Of a DNA stretch of 5,723 bases, positions 4,203 to 5,723 are shown one piece after another. The stretch is from Oscillospiraceae bacterium (GTDB taxonomy: Bacteria; Bacillota_A; Clostridia; Oscillospirales; Oscillospiraceae). The translations under genes were made by a program, and so were the position numbers. The number at the start of each line of letters is the position of its first letter. The first letter of the stretch is position 1. A model generated the notes under the pieces. That model searched no databases. It was not told the DNA's origin and worked only from the letters and a program-made list of their open reading frames with translations. The stretch lies in the NCBI GenBank assembly GCA_017549325.1, contig JAFYVA010000059.1, positions 1 to 5,723 on the forward strand, read 5' to 3'.

Positions 4203-5723
4203 ATGAAAAGTGTTATCAAAGGCGCGAGCTACATTCTGGCCCATACCCCCGACATGGTGCTGCACAATGGCACTACCCAGACTACCGAGCGCATCGTCAA
4301 CCCCGAAAGTGAATATCTGAAGGAGCTGCCCAACCATCTGCGCAGCTTTGACCAGGCTCTGGCCTATTGGCCCAACCAGGTCTATATCGGCAACAAGACC
4401 CCCGATGAGCTGGCCGAAGTTCCTCAGCCCTGGTACGACAAGGCGTGCGACATCAACGCCCGTTACGGTAAGTTCGGTCAGATGATGCCCCAGGAAGAGT
4501 TCCTGCTGCTGATGCAGGCCTGCGACGTGTTTGATCTGGTCAAGCTGGACAAGGATTTTGTCGCCGCCAACAAGCCCGCTCTGGAGCAGAACGAGATCAT
4601 GGACGATGCCATCCTGTCCCGTATTACCGAGGGCGTGGAGAAGTCTGTGGTGGAGCATTTCGTCAATGACGAGCACGCCGAGCCCCTGTATCACAACAAT
4701 GTTCTGGTGGGCTGCGTTGTCCGCGCTCACGACATCGACGTGAACCTGTCCGCCCACGTCATGCATGAGAACCTGGTCTCCAAGGCCTCTTCCGTGCTGG
4801 CTCTGCTGTACGCCGTCAAGAACGCCGGCATTGAAAAGGGCGATGTGGAATATGTTATCGACTGTGCCGAAGAGGCCTGCGGTGATATGAACCAGCGCGG
4901 CGGCGGCAACTTTGCCAAGGCTGCTGCTGAGATCGCCGGCCTGCCCAATGCCACCGGCTCCGACAGCCGCGGCTTCTGCGCCGGTCCCGCTCACGCCATC
5001 GTGGAGGCTGCCGCTCTGGTTGCCGCCGGTGCTTATAAGTGCGTTGTGGTCACCGCCGGTGGCTGTACCGCCAAGCTGGGCATGAACGGCAAGGACCACG
5101 TGAAGAAGGGTCTGCCCGCTCTGGAAGACATGATCGGCGGCTTTGCCGTGGTCATCACCGAGGATGACGGCGTCAGCCCCGAGTTCAACCTGAAGATTCT
5201 GGGCCGCCACACCGTGGGCACCGGTTCCGCTCCTCAGGCCGTTATCGGCGCTCTGGTCACCGATCCTCTGGATCGCGTTGGCCTGAAGGTCACCGATATC
5301 GACAAGTTCTCTCCCGAGATGCAGAACCCCGACATCACCAAGCCCGCCGGCGCCGGTGACGTCCCCCTGTCCAACTACAAGATGATCGCCGCTCTGGCCG
5401 TCAAGAAGGGCGACCTGCAGAAGGCCGATCTGGCCACCTTCCCCGTGAAGTACGGCCTCACCGGCTGGGCTCCCACCCAGGGTCACATTCCCTCCGGCGT
5501 TCCCTACATGGGCTTCGCCCGTGAGGACATCCTGGCCGGCAAGGTCAACCGCGCCATGATCATCGGTAAGGGCTCTCTGTTCCTGGGCCGTATGACCAAC
5601 CTGTTTGACGGCGTTTCCTTCGTCGTCCAGGCCAACACCGGCGCCGAGAAGGCTCCCGAGGCCGGCGTTTCCGAAGAGCAGGTCAAGGGCCTCATCGCCA
5701 AGGCCATGAAGGAGTTTGCCGCC
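4203..5723 (+). CDS. grdC: Glycine reductase component C, GrdC subunit (C-terminus cut by window edge)
   Basis: The frame is open for 507 codons from ATG 4203 to the window edge with no stop. The family norm is about 512 residues, so only a few codons are missing. GrdC pairs with GrdD as component C, which receives the acetyl group from GrdA and releases acetyl phosphate, the energy-conserving product. The final catalytic cysteine is known to be in GrdD, not GrdC. GrdC has a ketoacyl-ACP synthase III-like (thiolase-type) fold. Marks are the N-terminal VIKGASYILAHTPDMVLHNG (4-23), IVNPESEYLKELP (31-43), EEACGDMNQRGGGNFAKA (223-240, with Cys226 in the region matching the fold's active site), GSDSRGFCAGPAHAIVEAAA (252-271) and GLTGWAPTQGHIPSGVPY (418-435). 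The ribosome site is GAAAGG at 4186-4191. An in-frame GTG at 4194 is too close to it, so ATG 4203 is preferred; the N-terminus also matches homologues there. grdD is expected next. Confidence 0.95.
   Translation, partial: MKSVIKGASYILAHTPDMVLHNGTTQTTERIVNPESEYLKELPNHLRSFDQALAYWPNQVYIGNKTPDELAEVPQPWYDKACDINARYGKFGQMMPQEEFLLLMQACDVFDLVKLDKDFVAANKPALEQNEIMDDAILSRITEGVEKSVVEHFVNDEHAEPLYHNNVLVGCVVRAHDIDVNLSAHVMHENLVSKASSVLALLYAVKNAGIEKGDVEYVIDCAEEACGDMNQRGGGNFAKAAAEIAGLPNATGSDSRGFCAGPAHAIVEAAALVAAGAYKCVVVTAGGCTAKLGMNGKDHVKKGLPALEDMIGGFAVVITEDDGVSPEFNLKILGRHTVGTGSAPQAVIGALVTDPLDRVGLKVTDIDKFSPEMQNPDITKPAGAGDVPLSNYKMIAALAVKKGDLQKADLATFPVKYGLTGWAPTQGHIPSGVPYMGFAREDILAGKVNRAMIIGKGSLFLGRMTNLFDGVSFVVQANTGAEKAPEAGVSEEQVKGLIAKAMKEFAA

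Noticed and set aside
4035..5486. Minus-strand open frame of 483 codons
   Set aside because: It lies opposite grdC, whose plus-strand product matches the family from end to end. The frame is an effect of GC-rich codon bias; its product is repetitive in G, H, L and V and resembles no known family.

Overview
This window is a glycine reductase (grd) operon segment, all on the + strand. The host is inferred to be an anaerobic, selenocysteine-using Firmicute. High-GC, C/G-ending codons next to strong AAAGGAGG-type ribosome sites suggest a gut clostridium of the Oscillospiraceae kind rather than an AT-rich Clostridium. The taxon is an inference; the pathway is well supported.

Layout: (1) positions 2-253, the C-terminal 83 residues of the GrdE/G/I-type protein (pyruvoyl-bearing proprotein of component B); (2) 281-1582, the selenoprotein subunit of component B (GrdB type; GrdF/GrdH not excluded), read through an in-frame TGA at 1319-1321; (3) 1583-1752, a hairpin-rich spacer; (4) 1753-2694, thioredoxin reductase; (5) 2748-3065, a thioredoxin with active site GCVPC; (6) 3018-3259, a 60-bp direct repeat of the trxA 3' end flanking a 122-bp hairpin-rich spacer; (7) 3328-3798, selenoprotein A (GrdA), read through TGA at 3457-3459; (8) 3799-4202, a 404-bp gap with three terminator-like hairpins; (9) 4203-5723, GrdC (component C), cut by the window edge.

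How the parts fit, from known grd biochemistry: component B binds glycine (or sarcosine/betaine) through its pyruvoyl subunit, and its selenocysteine helps release the amine. The carboxymethyl group passes to the selenocysteine of GrdA. Component C (GrdC plus GrdD, the latter expected just beyond the right edge) takes the acetyl group and yields acetyl phosphate, then ATP. NADPH, TrxB and TrxA re-reduce GrdA. Every step except GrdD and the N-terminal part of GrdE is visible here.

Both selenoproteins would be miscalled by a standard gene finder, which would stop at TGA or start after it. No wholly new system is evident. The most unusual features are the trxA-tail duplication with only synonymous differences, the hairpin-dense spacers, and a gene order (B-component, trxB, trxA, grdA, grdC) that differs from the trxB-trxA-grdE-grdA-grdB-grdC-grdD order I recall for several clostridia.
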